DNA of 64,000 nucleotides from UBA6170 sp942491385 (GTDB lineage Bacteria; Chloroflexota; Anaerolineae; Anaerolineales; Anaerolineaceae): contig CALOAF010000005.1 in the NCBI GenBank assembly GCA_942491385.1, positions 496,001-560,000 of the forward strand. The letters run 5' to 3'. A model generated the notes under the pieces. It was not told the origin of the DNA and ran no database searches. It saw only the letters and a list, made by a program, of their open reading frames with translations. The stretch's first letter is position 1; each line of letters starts with the position of its first letter. Positions 1 to 9,298 of the stretch are shown piece after piece. A program made the translations under genes and the position numbers.

Positions 1-366
1 GGAGGTTCCACCACAAATTTTCAAGCTTCGTCCGGTAATCAGATCAATGTATTTTCTACCTTCAGTGAACAAAAGCGTAAGGTGAACGGTGATTTTAAAA
101 ACGGAGAGGCTTCTGCAATTTTTGGTTCGTCAAAACTGGACCTGGTAGAGGCAAGTGTTCAGCAACCCCCTGCTTATATTCAAACCACAACCATGTTTGG
201 CAGTGTCGAGATCTTTGTGCCCGCTGAATGGGATGTGCAGGTCAACACAGTCGCTTTCTTTGGTGAAGGAAGTGATAAACGTCGGAATGCTTCGCCCGGA
301 AAAGAAACACCTGACCTGATCGTCACTGGCACCGTATTTTTTGGTGCTGTGGAAATCAAATTATAG
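1..366 (+). CDS. LiaF/YvqF-like C-terminal domain protein, 5' end cut by window
   Basis: The frame is open from base 1 to the TAG at 364-366, giving the last 121 residues of a longer protein. The repeated pattern of short beta strands with IFGSSKLDL, MFGSVEIFVP and FFGAVEIKL is typical of the C-terminal beta-helical domain of LiaF/YvqF (cell-wall-active antibiotic response) proteins. Family members normally have N-terminal membrane helices and modulate envelope-stress two-component systems. The N-terminal part lies outside the window, so the membrane region cannot be checked. The role in envelope stress is inferred from the family only. Confidence 0.7.
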   Translation, partial: GGSTTNFQASSGNQINVFSTFSEQKRKVNGDFKNGEASAIFGSSKLDLVEASVQQPPAYIQTTTMFGSVEIFVPAEWDVQVNTVAFFGEGSDKRRNASPGKETPDLIVTGTVFFGAVEIKL

Positions 367-378
367 CCTATTGTATGA

Positions 379-417
379 TGACTGCTATACCTTGAAATCC
401 AAGTGGTATAGCAGTCA
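379..417. terminator. Bidirectional hairpin between convergent genes
   Basis: A perfect 13-bp inverted repeat, 379-391 with 405-417 (TGACTGCTATACC and its complement), encloses a 13-nt loop. It lies directly after the plus-strand stop at 366 and overlaps the stop codon of the minus-strand GTPase at 415-417. This fits a shared terminator for two convergent genes. There is no strong T-run, so termination strength is uncertain. Confidence 0.6.
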
Positions 418-1744
418 CTTGGTCGGATTCTCATCAATCCCCTGTTTTGCGTCCTCAACATCGTTTGGCAACAACAGGATTTCTTCAGATTGCTGCTCAA
501 TTGCTGTAGGATCACGCCCCAAAGGTGAGTTTTCCAGCATTTGTTCGATCGCTGCTTTCAAACCTTGTTTACCAGGTTTCCGTTGCAGAAGTGTTTTTAT
601 ATTCTCAGCAAATACTTTGGTTAGCTGTCGGGAGAGCGCTTGAATGCTTTCATTTGATAAACGTTGTCCACGCTCAAACCAGATCACGGCTGCATATCCC
701 ATGACCACCGTCATAGAGACAGCCACTGCGGCAGATAACACCCAGCCGGGCAAACCACCCAATTTACTCAACTCATAGAAAACAGTACGCCCCAGAAAAC
801 CCAATCCAAAGGATACCACCAGTTCCCGCGCGCGTTGCAGGGTGATTTTGTAATGATAGATTCTGGCTATTCCTAACACCATGACAGATTGGGTCACCAC
901 CAAAGGTAAAAAATCAATCATTGGCAATGGTGTCAGTGCAATCGCAGCCGAGACAGAAGCCGCCGAGACAATTGAGCGCCAGGCCAATTGCCAGCGATAT
1001 TGCGGAAGTGCCTGACCCAAAGCAGCAATAATCTCAGGTTCGGTAGCGGCAATCATTTTCAGGAGATCTGAAATATTCTCGCCATTGCGGGCTGAGACCG
1101 GCAAAATTTGACCAGGTCCCCAGGTTTAATGCTTTGGCGCTATGATCCAGCAAACTTTTTATTTCCCGTTTTACCAAATCCTGTTTATTAAGGACAACTA
1201 CATAAGGTTTGCCGAGATTTGCTAACCTTAAATAAAGATCCAGTTCTGTCTGTTTGATGCCCTGAATCGCATCAAAAACAATGATCAGAAAATCAGCTTG
1301 CGCGGCAGCATCCAAGGCAATCTGCCGCTCACGTTCTCCTACCTCACCAATGGCATCCGCGCCGGGTGTATCCACGACCGCAAAAATACCCGCATCGGCC
1401 ACTTGCAAATCACGCGTAGTGCCTGGCAAAGGGCCGACAACAGCCTTATCCTGTTTTTGATAAATGAGCTGGTTATATAAAGTTGACTTGCCCACATTGG
1501 CTGGTCCAACAATCGCAATTTTATGCTTGTTGCCAAACGCCATCTTCATGTGGTCAGAACCCAATTTGAACAACAACTGCAGCATATTTGCTTTGGATGG
1601 GAACGCCTGAACCAGATCTATAAACGTCTTTTTCTCTGCGGAGGGTAATTTCTCCCACAGCTTATCGAAGATGATCCGTGTTTCTGGTGGTAATTGGCGT
1701 GCTATATCTTCAATTGTTGGCAACTGAGCGCTCCTTAGATCCAT
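415..1744 (-). CDS. Era-like GTPase with C-terminal DUF697 membrane domain (single frameshift)
   Basis: Small GTPase fused to a DUF697-type membrane domain. The first frame (1744 downward) shows G1 GPANVGKS, switch PGTTRD, G3 DTPGAD and G4 NKQD. The downstream frame supplies the G5 SAR motif (PVSARNGEN) and several hydrophobic helices around IALTPLPMIDFLPLVV and LPGWVLSAAVAVSMTVVMGY. The reading frame breaks near 1117. Removing one base there restores ...LNLGPGQILPVSARNGEN without loss of sequence. Family members are membrane-associated GTPases of unclear substrate. The single +1 break inside a well-conserved motif suggests a sequencing error more than decay. A 17-bp hairpin (1820-1857) lies upstream. 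Confidence 0.75.
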
Positions 1745-1819
1745 TCACTTTTCTTAATGCTACCATTAATTTTCCATTTCTAAACATCATCTCATTAAAA
1801 GGGCATCGAACAAGAAGAA

Positions 1820-1857
1820 GGGTGATTTTGGCAGGCCGATGCCTGCCAAAATCACCC
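1820..1857 (-). terminator. 17-bp perfect hairpin downstream of the lipoprotein gene
   Basis: Positions 1820-1836 (GGGTGATTTTGGCAGGC) pair perfectly with 1841-1857 around a CGAT tetraloop. It sits between the lipoprotein gene (stop at 1914, minus strand) and the start of the GTPase gene (1744). It most likely ends the lipoprotein transcript. No clear T-run follows, so a processing or structural role is possible. Confidence 0.55.
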
Positions 1858-1913
1858 TCAAGACCCCATTTCGTAACACTCTTAAGTTATTGTTCTAACC
1901 TGCTATCCCTTGA

Positions 1914-3608
1914 TCAGTTTTCTAGATAGACCAGACCCGCCATTCCGGTCAATTTACCATTATAGAAAAACCCTGATATCCGTTCCCCATTGCCGGATAA
2001 CCAGGTATATAAAGAAACCATTGTATTATCCTCTGGTCTGTAATATTGTTCATACAAAAATCCCGGCGACCCCAACATATTGGCCATCACAGCATAAGGA
2101 ATGACCTTATCGCGGTTATAGATGGCATTTAATTCATCATACGTGGCTCTGGTTACGGTAGCAAGTGCAAAATCATCGGGGTAAATTTTAGGGGTAACGC
2201 TCTTCTTATAAACCACCCCCTCAGTGGTGACACTGATATAACCTGTCATACCCTTCCATGGCATTTCAAACAAATAGGTCTGTTTATGATCAGGTCTTGG
2301 TTTCCAGGAATCGGTGCTCTTTTTTCCAGGAATGGTCATGATTTTATCCAGGTCTGCTTCCAGCGTCTCATTCACAATGATATCTAACCAGCCTTGATAT
2401 ACCAGTCCTGCCATGGAACCACTGTAATTAGTCGGTATATCCTCATCGGAGGTGATGGCAGAACTTTGCCCGGAGTCATCCGCAGCATCCTGGACAATTT
2501 GTGGCGTGTCGCTCATCTGTGCTCCTTCCGGATACCCGACCAGTTCCACCGCGTCGATTTCCACGCCACCAATATCCAGAAAGCTCTGATCCACAAAGAT
2601 GACGATCGTATCGGTCAAAAAAGTTTCTTCCAAGTCGATGGTATGTGTCCACATATCCGGGCAATCAGAGACGATTTCCGGGTCACCATACCACAGCAGC
2701 CAGGCTTCACCCTGCGTATCAAATAATTGAACCTCAACGACCTGAGAGGGATTATTCGATTGATAAATTACCACTTCAGTAGGGATTACGGGTATATCAA
2801 ATTTGAGTTCTATGTATTCTTCCGTGTCAATATATGCTGGAGACCAGGCTTTGGGATTGGGACCACAGCTATCCACATTGGGTGCACCGGTGATTTGCTT
2901 CGCTGACCAATCAGTTGATGTATATTCACTGCTGGCTAAAGCATTGGATGCCCACTGCCGAATCAGTTGCGGTTCTTCCAACACAGCCGTATTGGGTTCA
3001 GTCTCCTCATTAAAATCATTACTCTCTTCCATAACAGGTTCTTCAAAATCATCAAAGGAAGATTCAATCGGCGTTGCATCAAAAAATTTCACCGAATCCA
3101 ACACTGCCATAAATACCGGTTCAAATTCCTTCCACTCACCTTTTGGAGCAATACCAAACATACTAAATTGTTGGTCTGGTTTTACCATCACCAGGAATAA
3201 TAATCCTTTGACCTGGGTATCCGCTTGTTCACCTTCAATTTCAGCTAAATATCCTTTGACATCATCGACCTTATACCTTTCCGGTTTATCAAAATCAAGG
3301 TTTGTTTCGATTTGTTCAGTCATTGAATCCCATAACTCGTCAGTGGTTTTTTCCGTATCGGTCAGCCAGCCAAATATCTGAAAACCAGGGCCAACTTCCG
3401 GCACTGCCCCCTGGGCAGTCATCTCTATCCCACCCAGAATTTCTGTAAACGTATAATCCTTCACTTGTTGAAAGGAAAAACCACCTTCAGCGCTGGAATA
3501 TTCTTCTCCCAGAAAGTTGTCACTCTTTAATTTACCCAGGTTACAGGCCATTGAAACCATAGAAATTACCATCACTATAATAAAAATTTTCAAATTTCTT
3601 TTTTTCAT
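1914..3608 (-). CDS. Secreted lipoprotein with discoidin-like middle domain
   Basis: 564 residues. The N terminus is a lipoprotein signal: basic KKRNLK, a hydrophobic stretch and the lipobox SMAC at about residue 22. Residues 30-170 form a globular domain I do not recognise (DUF-like, with GFSFQQVKDYTF). An acidic low-complexity linker rich in Glu, Asp and Asn follows. About residues 215-365 (from RQWASNALASSEY to VDAVELVGYP) resemble the F5/8-type or discoidin-like carbohydrate-binding fold seen in Chloroflexota surface proteins. The last 180 residues (GSMAGLVYQGWLDIIVNETLE onward) are unassigned. It is probably exported and membrane-anchored. Function unknown. It is preceded by 420 bases without a gene. 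Confidence 0.65.
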   Translation of the reverse strand: MKKRNLKIFIIVMVISMVSMACNLGKLKSDNFLGEEYSSAEGGFSFQQVKDYTFTEILGGIEMTAQGAVPEVGPGFQIFGWLTDTEKTTDELWDSMTEQIETNLDFDKPERYKVDDVKGYLAEIEGEQADTQVKGLLFLVMVKPDQQFSMFGIAPKGEWKEFEPVFMAVLDSVKFFDATPIESSFDDFEEPVMEESNDFNEETEPNTAVLEEPQLIRQWASNALASSEYTSTDWSAKQITGAPNVDSCGPNPKAWSPAYIDTEEYIELKFDIPVIPTEVVIYQSNNPSQVVEVQLFDTQGEAWLLWYGDPEIVSDCPDMWTHTIDLEETFLTDTIVIFVDQSFLDIGGVEIDAVELVGYPEGAQMSDTPQIVQDAADDSGQSSAITSDEDIPTNYSGSMAGLVYQGWLDIIVNETLEADLDKIMTIPGKKSTDSWKPRPDHKQTYLFEMPWKGMTGYISVTTEGVVYKKSVTPKIYPDDFALATVTRATYDELNAIYNRDKVIPYAVMANMLGSPGFLYEQYYRPEDNTMVSLYTWLSGNGERISGFFYNGKLTGMAGLVYLEN

Positions 3609-4029
3609 TTTTTTCTCCTGTTCAATAAACTTCCAAATAAACTCTGAATTTTAATTACCGATCATTGATTAGGGTGGATTACCTTCTGAATTACAAAATT
3701 TTTTTTACGATTAAGAAATCTTGATAAATGGGTTCTAACCTTCCTTCTTCAATTTATAAACCGAAATTCTTGGTGCAATATTCTTTTCCTTTCTTCTTCA
3801 AGATAAAAAGTTTTTCAACCCATTGAAAAACGTTCCTGAGATGATGAAGAGGATTCCAATCGTCTAGATTTTAGCAAATGAGCGTCACAAATCCGTCAAA
3901 AAAATTTGAAATTCACAAACGATATTGAAGATCAGCAAATTAAAAACCATCTATAATTAATTTATTCGTCACAAATAAAACCCAGCTTTGCTTGAAAAAT
4001 CCAATCCACCTGTCAGGAGATGGTAGCAG
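3609..4029. other. AT-rich divergent intergenic region
   Basis: This 421-bp AT-rich gap separates the divergent lipoprotein (minus) and GPH symporter (plus) genes and must carry both promoters. No open frame with a ribosome binding site and no stable RNA was recognised. A Shine-Dalgarno-like AGGAG lies at about 4015-4019, ahead of the symporter start. I see no clear operator. Confidence 0.5.
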
Positions 4030-5427
4030 ATGATCAATAAACCCATTACCCATGGTCGCGGTTACAAATTTGTTTGGGGAATAGCCTCACTCGGAACTTC
4101 TCTGATTTCCGGTGTATTTGCAGCACTCTTACCGATTTTTTATCAGGATTATTTAGGACTCTCCGCGCGCTGGATTGCGGTTGCCTCCTTGGTGTATGCC
4201 ATCTGGAATGCGTTTAATGATCCCTTATTTGGCTATATCACCGATAATACCCGTTCAAAACTGGGCAGACGGATCCCTTATATGCGCTTTACAGCCCCAT
4301 TTCTAGCGCTAACATTTATCCTGGTCTGGTTTGCACCAGCCCAGGCAGGCCAAACAGCCATCTTCTGGTGGATGCTGATCAGTATGCTCCTGTATGATAC
4401 CTGCTATACGATTATTGGACTGGTATATTCCTCGCTCTTACCAGAAATTACCGAATCCGATTCGGAACGCAATGACCTGCAAATCTCTGCGGCATTATTT
4501 GGCTTGTTGGGGATGTTATTGGGTTTCATTATCCCGGACCTTTTCCGTCCCAAAGCAGGTGGTGACCCCAGTTTTCTGCCCTTACAAACTGCTATGATCG
4601 TGGTAGGTATTCTCGGTGCGTTGTTAATCATTGCGACAACATTAAAAGTTAAAGAACGCCCGGAATTCACCCGCGTTGATAAACCCATCGGCCTACGAGA
4701 ATCAATCCGGTTTACCTTCTCGAGCAAATCATTCTTAATCCTGGTAGCAGCCAATTTCATGTCAATATTAATGTCTTCGCTGGTCACCGGATCTGTATTT
4801 TATCTGGCCGATTATGTCCTCAAGATGAATACGATGATATTATTGGCTTGTATATTTATCCCCTTAATCATCGGTGTTCCTTGCACCAAATTTTTTACGA
4901 AACGATTTGGGATTGTGGGAGGGCATCAAATTATGTTGGTTATTGCCGCTGCCGGGCTTTTATCGATGATGATTCTGCCAAACTCCTTCATTCCCGTGTG
5001 CCTGGCTTTGGCCGGATTTGGGCTGGCTGGCCCACAAACCTTGACCAATGTTTTGTTTGCACAGGTGGTTGATGAAGATGAAACCCGATCAGGCGTCCGC
5101 AGAGAAGGGTCTTTCTTTGGCATTAATGCACTCTTTACCAAACCTGCCCAATCGCTTGCGATTGCTATCAGTCCTTTTATTCTGGAGGCAACCAATTTTG
5201 TCACCAGAGAACAAAATCAAGGTCAAATATTTCTCAATCAACCAGACAATGCCCTGCTAGGGATTAAAATCATCACAGGATTAATCCCTGGTATAGCCAT
5301 TCTGCTGGGTGCCATCATCCTGATCTGGTATCCATTACGGGGCGAAACTTTACAAAAAATCCAGACCAAAGTTCTGGAAATGCACACTGTGAAACACAAT
5401 AAATGGCTGGAGCAGAATAGCGAATAA
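4030..5427 (+). CDS. GPH-family (glycoside-pentoside-hexuronide) cation symporter
   Basis: 465 residues with about 12 hydrophobic segments. The N-terminal third has the GPH/MelB signature: YAIWNAFNDPLFGYITD followed by NTRSKLGRRIPYM, which holds the conserved Asp and the basic loop after helix 2. A further motif, EDETRSGVRREGSFFG, lies in the second half and matches the family loop before helix 9. Members import sugars or glucuronides with H+ or Na+. The substrate cannot be read from sequence. It is a single gene with its own leader, and no glycosidase is adjacent. Confidence 0.85.
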   Translation: MINKPITHGRGYKFVWGIASLGTSLISGVFAALLPIFYQDYLGLSARWIAVASLVYAIWNAFNDPLFGYITDNTRSKLGRRIPYMRFTAPFLALTFILVWFAPAQAGQTAIFWWMLISMLLYDTCYTIIGLVYSSLLPEITESDSERNDLQISAALFGLLGMLLGFIIPDLFRPKAGGDPSFLPLQTAMIVVGILGALLIIATTLKVKERPEFTRVDKPIGLRESIRFTFSSKSFLILVAANFMSILMSSLVTGSVFYLADYVLKMNTMILLACIFIPLIIGVPCTKFFTKRFGIVGGHQIMLVIAAAGLLSMMILPNSFIPVCLALAGFGLAGPQTLTNVLFAQVVDEDETRSGVRREGSFFGINALFTKPAQSLAIAISPFILEATNFVTREQNQGQIFLNQPDNALLGIKIITGLIPGIAILLGAIILIWYPLRGETLQKIQTKVLEMHTVKHNKWLEQNSE

Positions 5428-5725
5428 GTTAGTAATTAATTGTCATATTTTGATCCATTATTAACTGTTAAAAAACTATTAATCAAAAATTAAGTTTTTT
5501 AATGTATAATATTAAAACTATATTTTAACATTTCTGTTTTTCGGTCAGCATTCTAATAGAACGCTTTTACCTGGTAAAAACAGCACTTAAGCAACATCCA
5601 AAAATGGCCAAGTGATTTGGTTGTCAAAGAATAAATGGGTTTCTTAGCTCAAGGAACCTTTCAAGCGACTAATCTTTCAGTCACCATTATTAACCCAACT
5701 CAATTTCAAAGCGAAAGGAGAACCA

Positions 5726-7063
5726 ATGACTTTTCAGAGTACGATCGTTCATTCTGGAGAGGATTTGCAAACTGCCTTCCAAAATCCGAAATACAAACCT
5801 TACGGATTAAACAATTATAGGCAAATTGCTCAAATCGACAGGCTCACCAATGAACAAATATATGATTTAGAGGTAGTGGCTCGCGTACTCCCCTTCCGCA
5901 CCAATAATTACGTGATCGACGAACTGATCGACTGGCGTAACATCCCAAATGACCCGCTCTACATATTAAACTTCCCGCAAAAAGGGATGCTGAAAAAGCA
6001 TCATTTTGATCGAATTGCCGCGCTGCTGGAAAGTGGTGCTAATGAAGAACTGGTCTCTCAGGTTGCCAATCAGATCCGGGAAGAGTTAGACCCCCATCCT
6101 GCAGGTCAATTAACCGAAAATCGCCCAACCCTCAAAGGCAATATACTACCCGGTGTACAACACAAATACCGTGAAACAATGCTCTTTTTCCCAACCCAGG
6201 GTCAGACTTGCCATGCGTATTGTACTTTTTGTTTTCGCTGGCCACAATTTGTTGGCATCAAAGATTACAAATTTGCCATGTCTGAGATTAAACCGGTCAT
6301 CAAATATATGCGAAAACATCCGGACATCACTGATATCTTATTTACCGGTGGTGATCCGTTATTCATGAAAACAAAAATACTGGAAGGCTATATCGATGCA
6401 TTGTTACAGGCGGATTTACCCAATCTGCGATCGATCCGTATCGGCAGTAAAACTTTGTCTTACTGGCCTTATCGCTTCTTAACAGATAGTGATGCTGATG
6501 AATTACTGGCTCTTTTTGACAAAATCACTTCAAGTGGTATACATCTGGCGATCATGGCACATTTTAACCACCCGCGTGAATTATCTACATCGGCAGTGGA
6601 GTTAGCCATCAGTCGTATTCGCCAAACCGGAGCACAGATTAGAGCACAATCACCAGTTCTCAATCATATCAATAATGACCCGGATGTGTGGGCTAGCATG
6701 TGGCAACGCCAGGTAGAACTGGGGATCATCCCATACTATATGTTTATTGCACGCAATACAGGCGCTCAACACTACTTCAGTATTCCAATAGAAAAGGCTT
6801 GGAAGGTGTTTGGCAAAGCCTACCAACAGGTCTCCGGATTGGCTCGTACTGTTCGCGGACCGGTTATGTCGTGTAATCCTGGTAAAGTTCAGGTACTAGG
6901 CGTCTCCGAGATGAACAATGAAAAGGTGTTTGTCCTCCGGGCATTGCAACATCGCAATCCCAAACACGTGATGAAACCCTTCTTTGCTCAATATGACCCT
7001 CAGGCGATCTGGTTTAATCAACTCAAACCTGCCTTTGGGGAAGAAAAATTCTTTTTTGAGTAA
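5726..7063 (+). CDS. KamA-family radical SAM aminomutase-like protein
   Basis: 445 residues. The start is supported by AAGGAG at about 5716-5721. The radical SAM cluster motif is CHAYCTFCF (CxxxCxxC) at about residues 162-170. GGDPL and a TIM-barrel pattern follow. The PLP-lysine of KamA enzymes probably corresponds to the Lys in SCNPGKVQVLGV. In clostridial lysine 2,3-aminomutase an aspartate shortly before that lysine binds the substrate side-chain amine. Here the equivalent stretch reads MSCNP and lacks Asp. The substrate is therefore probably not lysine. No lysine-degradation or beta-lysine acetyltransferase gene is nearby. A strong terminator follows. Confidence 0.8.
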   Translation: MTFQSTIVHSGEDLQTAFQNPKYKPYGLNNYRQIAQIDRLTNEQIYDLEVVARVLPFRTNNYVIDELIDWRNIPNDPLYILNFPQKGMLKKHHFDRIAALLESGANEELVSQVANQIREELDPHPAGQLTENRPTLKGNILPGVQHKYRETMLFFPTQGQTCHAYCTFCFRWPQFVGIKDYKFAMSEIKPVIKYMRKHPDITDILFTGGDPLFMKTKILEGYIDALLQADLPNLRSIRIGSKTLSYWPYRFLTDSDADELLALFDKITSSGIHLAIMAHFNHPRELSTSAVELAISRIRQTGAQIRAQSPVLNHINNDPDVWASMWQRQVELGIIPYYMFIARNTGAQHYFSIPIEKAWKVFGKAYQQVSGLARTVRGPVMSCNPGKVQVLGVSEMNNEKVFVLRALQHRNPKHVMKPFFAQYDPQAIWFNQLKPAFGEEKFFFE

Positions 7064-7085
7064 TTACTCCGATTTCAATTCAGAA

Positions 7086-7119
7086 GCTGGCGATGTTTTC
7101 CCATCGCCAGCATTTTTTT
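7086..7119 (+). terminator. Rho-independent terminator of the KamA-family gene
   Basis: GCTGGCGATG (7086-7095) pairs with CATCGCCAGC (7102-7111) around a 6-nt loop, then seven T residues (7113-7119). It lies 22 bp after the KamA-family stop. The T-run touches the convergent esterase stop codon at 7118-7120. Confidence 0.9.
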
Positions 7120-8095
7120 AATGGTGCCAGAAGGATCTCAGAAAATTGATTTTCTCATATAGATGATGCACCCCACCGCCATCATGCTGATTGAAGGGAT
7201 ACACTCGAATTTGTTTTATACCGGCATAATGATTATAGGCAGCAAAAACCGTTGAAGGGGGACAGGTTTCATCCATCAAAGCGGTGGAGAATAAAGCAGT
7301 CGCTTTGGCTCTGGCCGCAAAATTCATTCCATCAAAATAGGATAACGTGTTAAACACCTGCTCCACTTTTCCACGGTGCACCCGGCAATACTGCACAATC
7401 TCCTGGTAGGGATGACTATCCACCAATTGAGTTGCCCGGCGAAAATCACACAGGAAAGGCACGTCGGTCATCACTACGCTTATATCTGGCATTAACCCGG
7501 CTACAGCCAGTGCCACACCACCACCCTGACTGGTACCACTAACAGCGATTCGATCAACATCCACCATGGGGTGTTCTCTGGCAGCTTCTACAGCCCGGAT
7601 ACCGTCAATAAATAAGCGTCTGAAATAATACGTCTCCGGTGAAAGAATCCCCCGTGTCATAAAGCCTGGTACCTGCGCACTGGATCCAGTTTCCAGCACA
7701 TCGGGTGTATCACCCTCCCGCCAGACACTTCCCTGACCCCGCGTGTCCATCACAAAATGAGCAAAACCAGCATTTGCCCAGGTTAGCCATTCCAGTGGTT
7801 TTCCACGACCACCGCCGTATCCACCAAATTCGATGACACAAGGCAGAGGTTCTTTCACCTCTTTTGGCAACAATAACCATCCTTTAACCGGTTGCCCTCC
7901 ATACCCTGGAAAAGACACATCATAAACATCGATCAAATCCAGAGGCTCCTGCACTAGATTGAAGACTGTTTGCAAAGGCGTGTTATGAGCGAACATGGAT
8001 GATTGCTCCCAGAATTCATCAAAATCAGATTTGGCAGTCAACTCAGGTTTATAACTTTCCAGTTGCTCCAAGGACATATCAAAAAAAGCCATCAT
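7118..8095 (-). CDS. AXE1/CE7-family acetyl esterase (cephalosporin-C deacetylase-like)
   Basis: 325 residues, the usual CE7 length. Visible landmarks are RGQGSVWREGDTPD, the nucleophile elbow GTSQGGG (catalytic Ser), the acid region LMDETCPPSTVFAAYN (catalytic Asp) and HDGGGVHH (catalytic His). The family removes acetyl groups from short xylo-oligosaccharides or cephalosporin C in the cytoplasm, and no signal peptide is seen here. A role in hemicellulose oligomer use is inferred. The nearest sugar transporter is the GPH symporter two genes away. Confidence 0.88.
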   Translation of the reverse strand: MMAFFDMSLEQLESYKPELTAKSDFDEFWEQSSMFAHNTPLQTVFNLVQEPLDLIDVYDVSFPGYGGQPVKGWLLLPKEVKEPLPCVIEFGGYGGGRGKPLEWLTWANAGFAHFVMDTRGQGSVWREGDTPDVLETGSSAQVPGFMTRGILSPETYYFRRLFIDGIRAVEAAREHPMVDVDRIAVSGTSQGGGVALAVAGLMPDISVVMTDVPFLCDFRRATQLVDSHPYQEIVQYCRVHRGKVEQVFNTLSYFDGMNFAARAKATALFSTALMDETCPPSTVFAAYNHYAGIKQIRVYPFNQHDGGGVHHLYEKINFLRSFWHH

Positions 8096-8332
8096 TTCCT
8101 CCTAATATAAATTTTTATTTTTCACATGCTCTTCCAATCGTCTATGTTTACTGCTTCTGGATGAAAGATAATAATACTGTAACGGAAATTGCGCCTGATT
8201 TCAAGACAATTGCATATCTCTCTTTAATTAACTTGCCAGATGAGTAAAAATTTTTCCTGATAACTGCTATAATTTTAGATAGATTTATCTTTATTAATAA
8301 ACTAATGCATTCATTAGATCATGGAGTTAATG

Positions 8333-9289
8333 ATGAAAAAAGTAAGCCTGATTTTTTCCACTTTGACCATATCAATCTTTATCCTATGTTCCTGTAAAAT
8401 GCCAGCCACAAAAACTGAACCCACCACAGAGAGTGATATGGCGTATACGGCAGCCGCCCTGACGGTGCAAGCGAAGATTCATGGTTATACTCCTGAACCA
8501 ACCCAACCCCCACTCGGGCAGGAGGACCCTGCTCAACAAGCCACATCCGCCCCCAATCCACAACCAGTCTACACCGCTGCACCGGTTGATAGTAATGCAC
8601 CCTGTGATCGAGCTTTATTTGTAGATGACATCACCATCCCCGATAATACCAAAATCGATCCAGGTGGAATTTTCACAAAAACTTGGCTAATACAAAATGA
8701 TGGATCCTGCACTTGGACGAAAGAGTATGCGGTGGTCTTTGACAGTGGTGATCTCATGGAAGGTACGGAAACCATCGCCATCAGTAATGATGTGCCTCCT
8801 GGACATGCGATCGAAATTAGTGTCAATTTAAGAGCACCGACCGAATCAAAAACCTATCGCGGAAACTGGATGTTCAGAAATGCGTCTGGCGAAAAATTTG
8901 GTTCAAGCGACTATGACGATCCATTCTGGGTCATTATTAAAGTAGATGCCCCACCTGCGCCTTCCTTTGCCGTCAGTGCAGCTTCATTTGAGATGATTCC
9001 AGGCAGTTACACCGGCGTTTGTCCTTTCCCGGTTACCTTGCGTGGAAAAATTACCACCAGTGGCGCTGGGAAGGTCACGTATTATTATCAACGTGAAGAT
9101 GGTTACCGCTCCGACAGCATGGCAATCACTTTTGACACCAGCGGACAGAAAACCCTACCGGATTTTTCAATGCCAATTGGTAATGGAGCTGGTTATGCCT
9201 GGGCAGGCAAGGTCTGGCTCTACATTGATAATCCCAATCACCAACGCTTCGGTGAACAGGTCTTCTCGGTTAACTGCCTTGCGCCTTAA
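8333..9289 (+). CDS. Lipoprotein with NBR1-like Ig domain
   Basis: About 318 residues from the ATG at 8333. Earlier in-frame ATGs exist at 8321 and 8330, but GGAG at 8323-8326 favours 8333. The signal has KKVSLIFSTL, a hydrophobic core and lipobox LCSC. A Thr/Pro/Gln-rich linker follows. About residues 95-205 match the Ig-like domain first named in NBR1 (PDNTKIDPGGIFTKTWLIQN, GSCTWT, VPPGHAIEISV, YRGNWMFRN). This domain is very common in extracellular Anaerolineae proteins. A C-terminal beta domain (about 100 residues) is not assigned. Probably a surface adhesion or binding protein. A TATAAT lies at about 8266-8271. Confidence 0.75.
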   Translation: MKKVSLIFSTLTISIFILCSCKMPATKTEPTTESDMAYTAAALTVQAKIHGYTPEPTQPPLGQEDPAQQATSAPNPQPVYTAAPVDSNAPCDRALFVDDITIPDNTKIDPGGIFTKTWLIQNDGSCTWTKEYAVVFDSGDLMEGTETIAISNDVPPGHAIEISVNLRAPTESKTYRGNWMFRNASGEKFGSSDYDDPFWVIIKVDAPPAPSFAVSAASFEMIPGSYTGVCPFPVTLRGKITTSGAGKVTYYYQREDGYRSDSMAITFDTSGQKTLPDFSMPIGNGAGYAWAGKVWLYIDNPNHQRFGEQVFSVNCLAP

Positions 9290-9298
9290 GTAGAAAAA

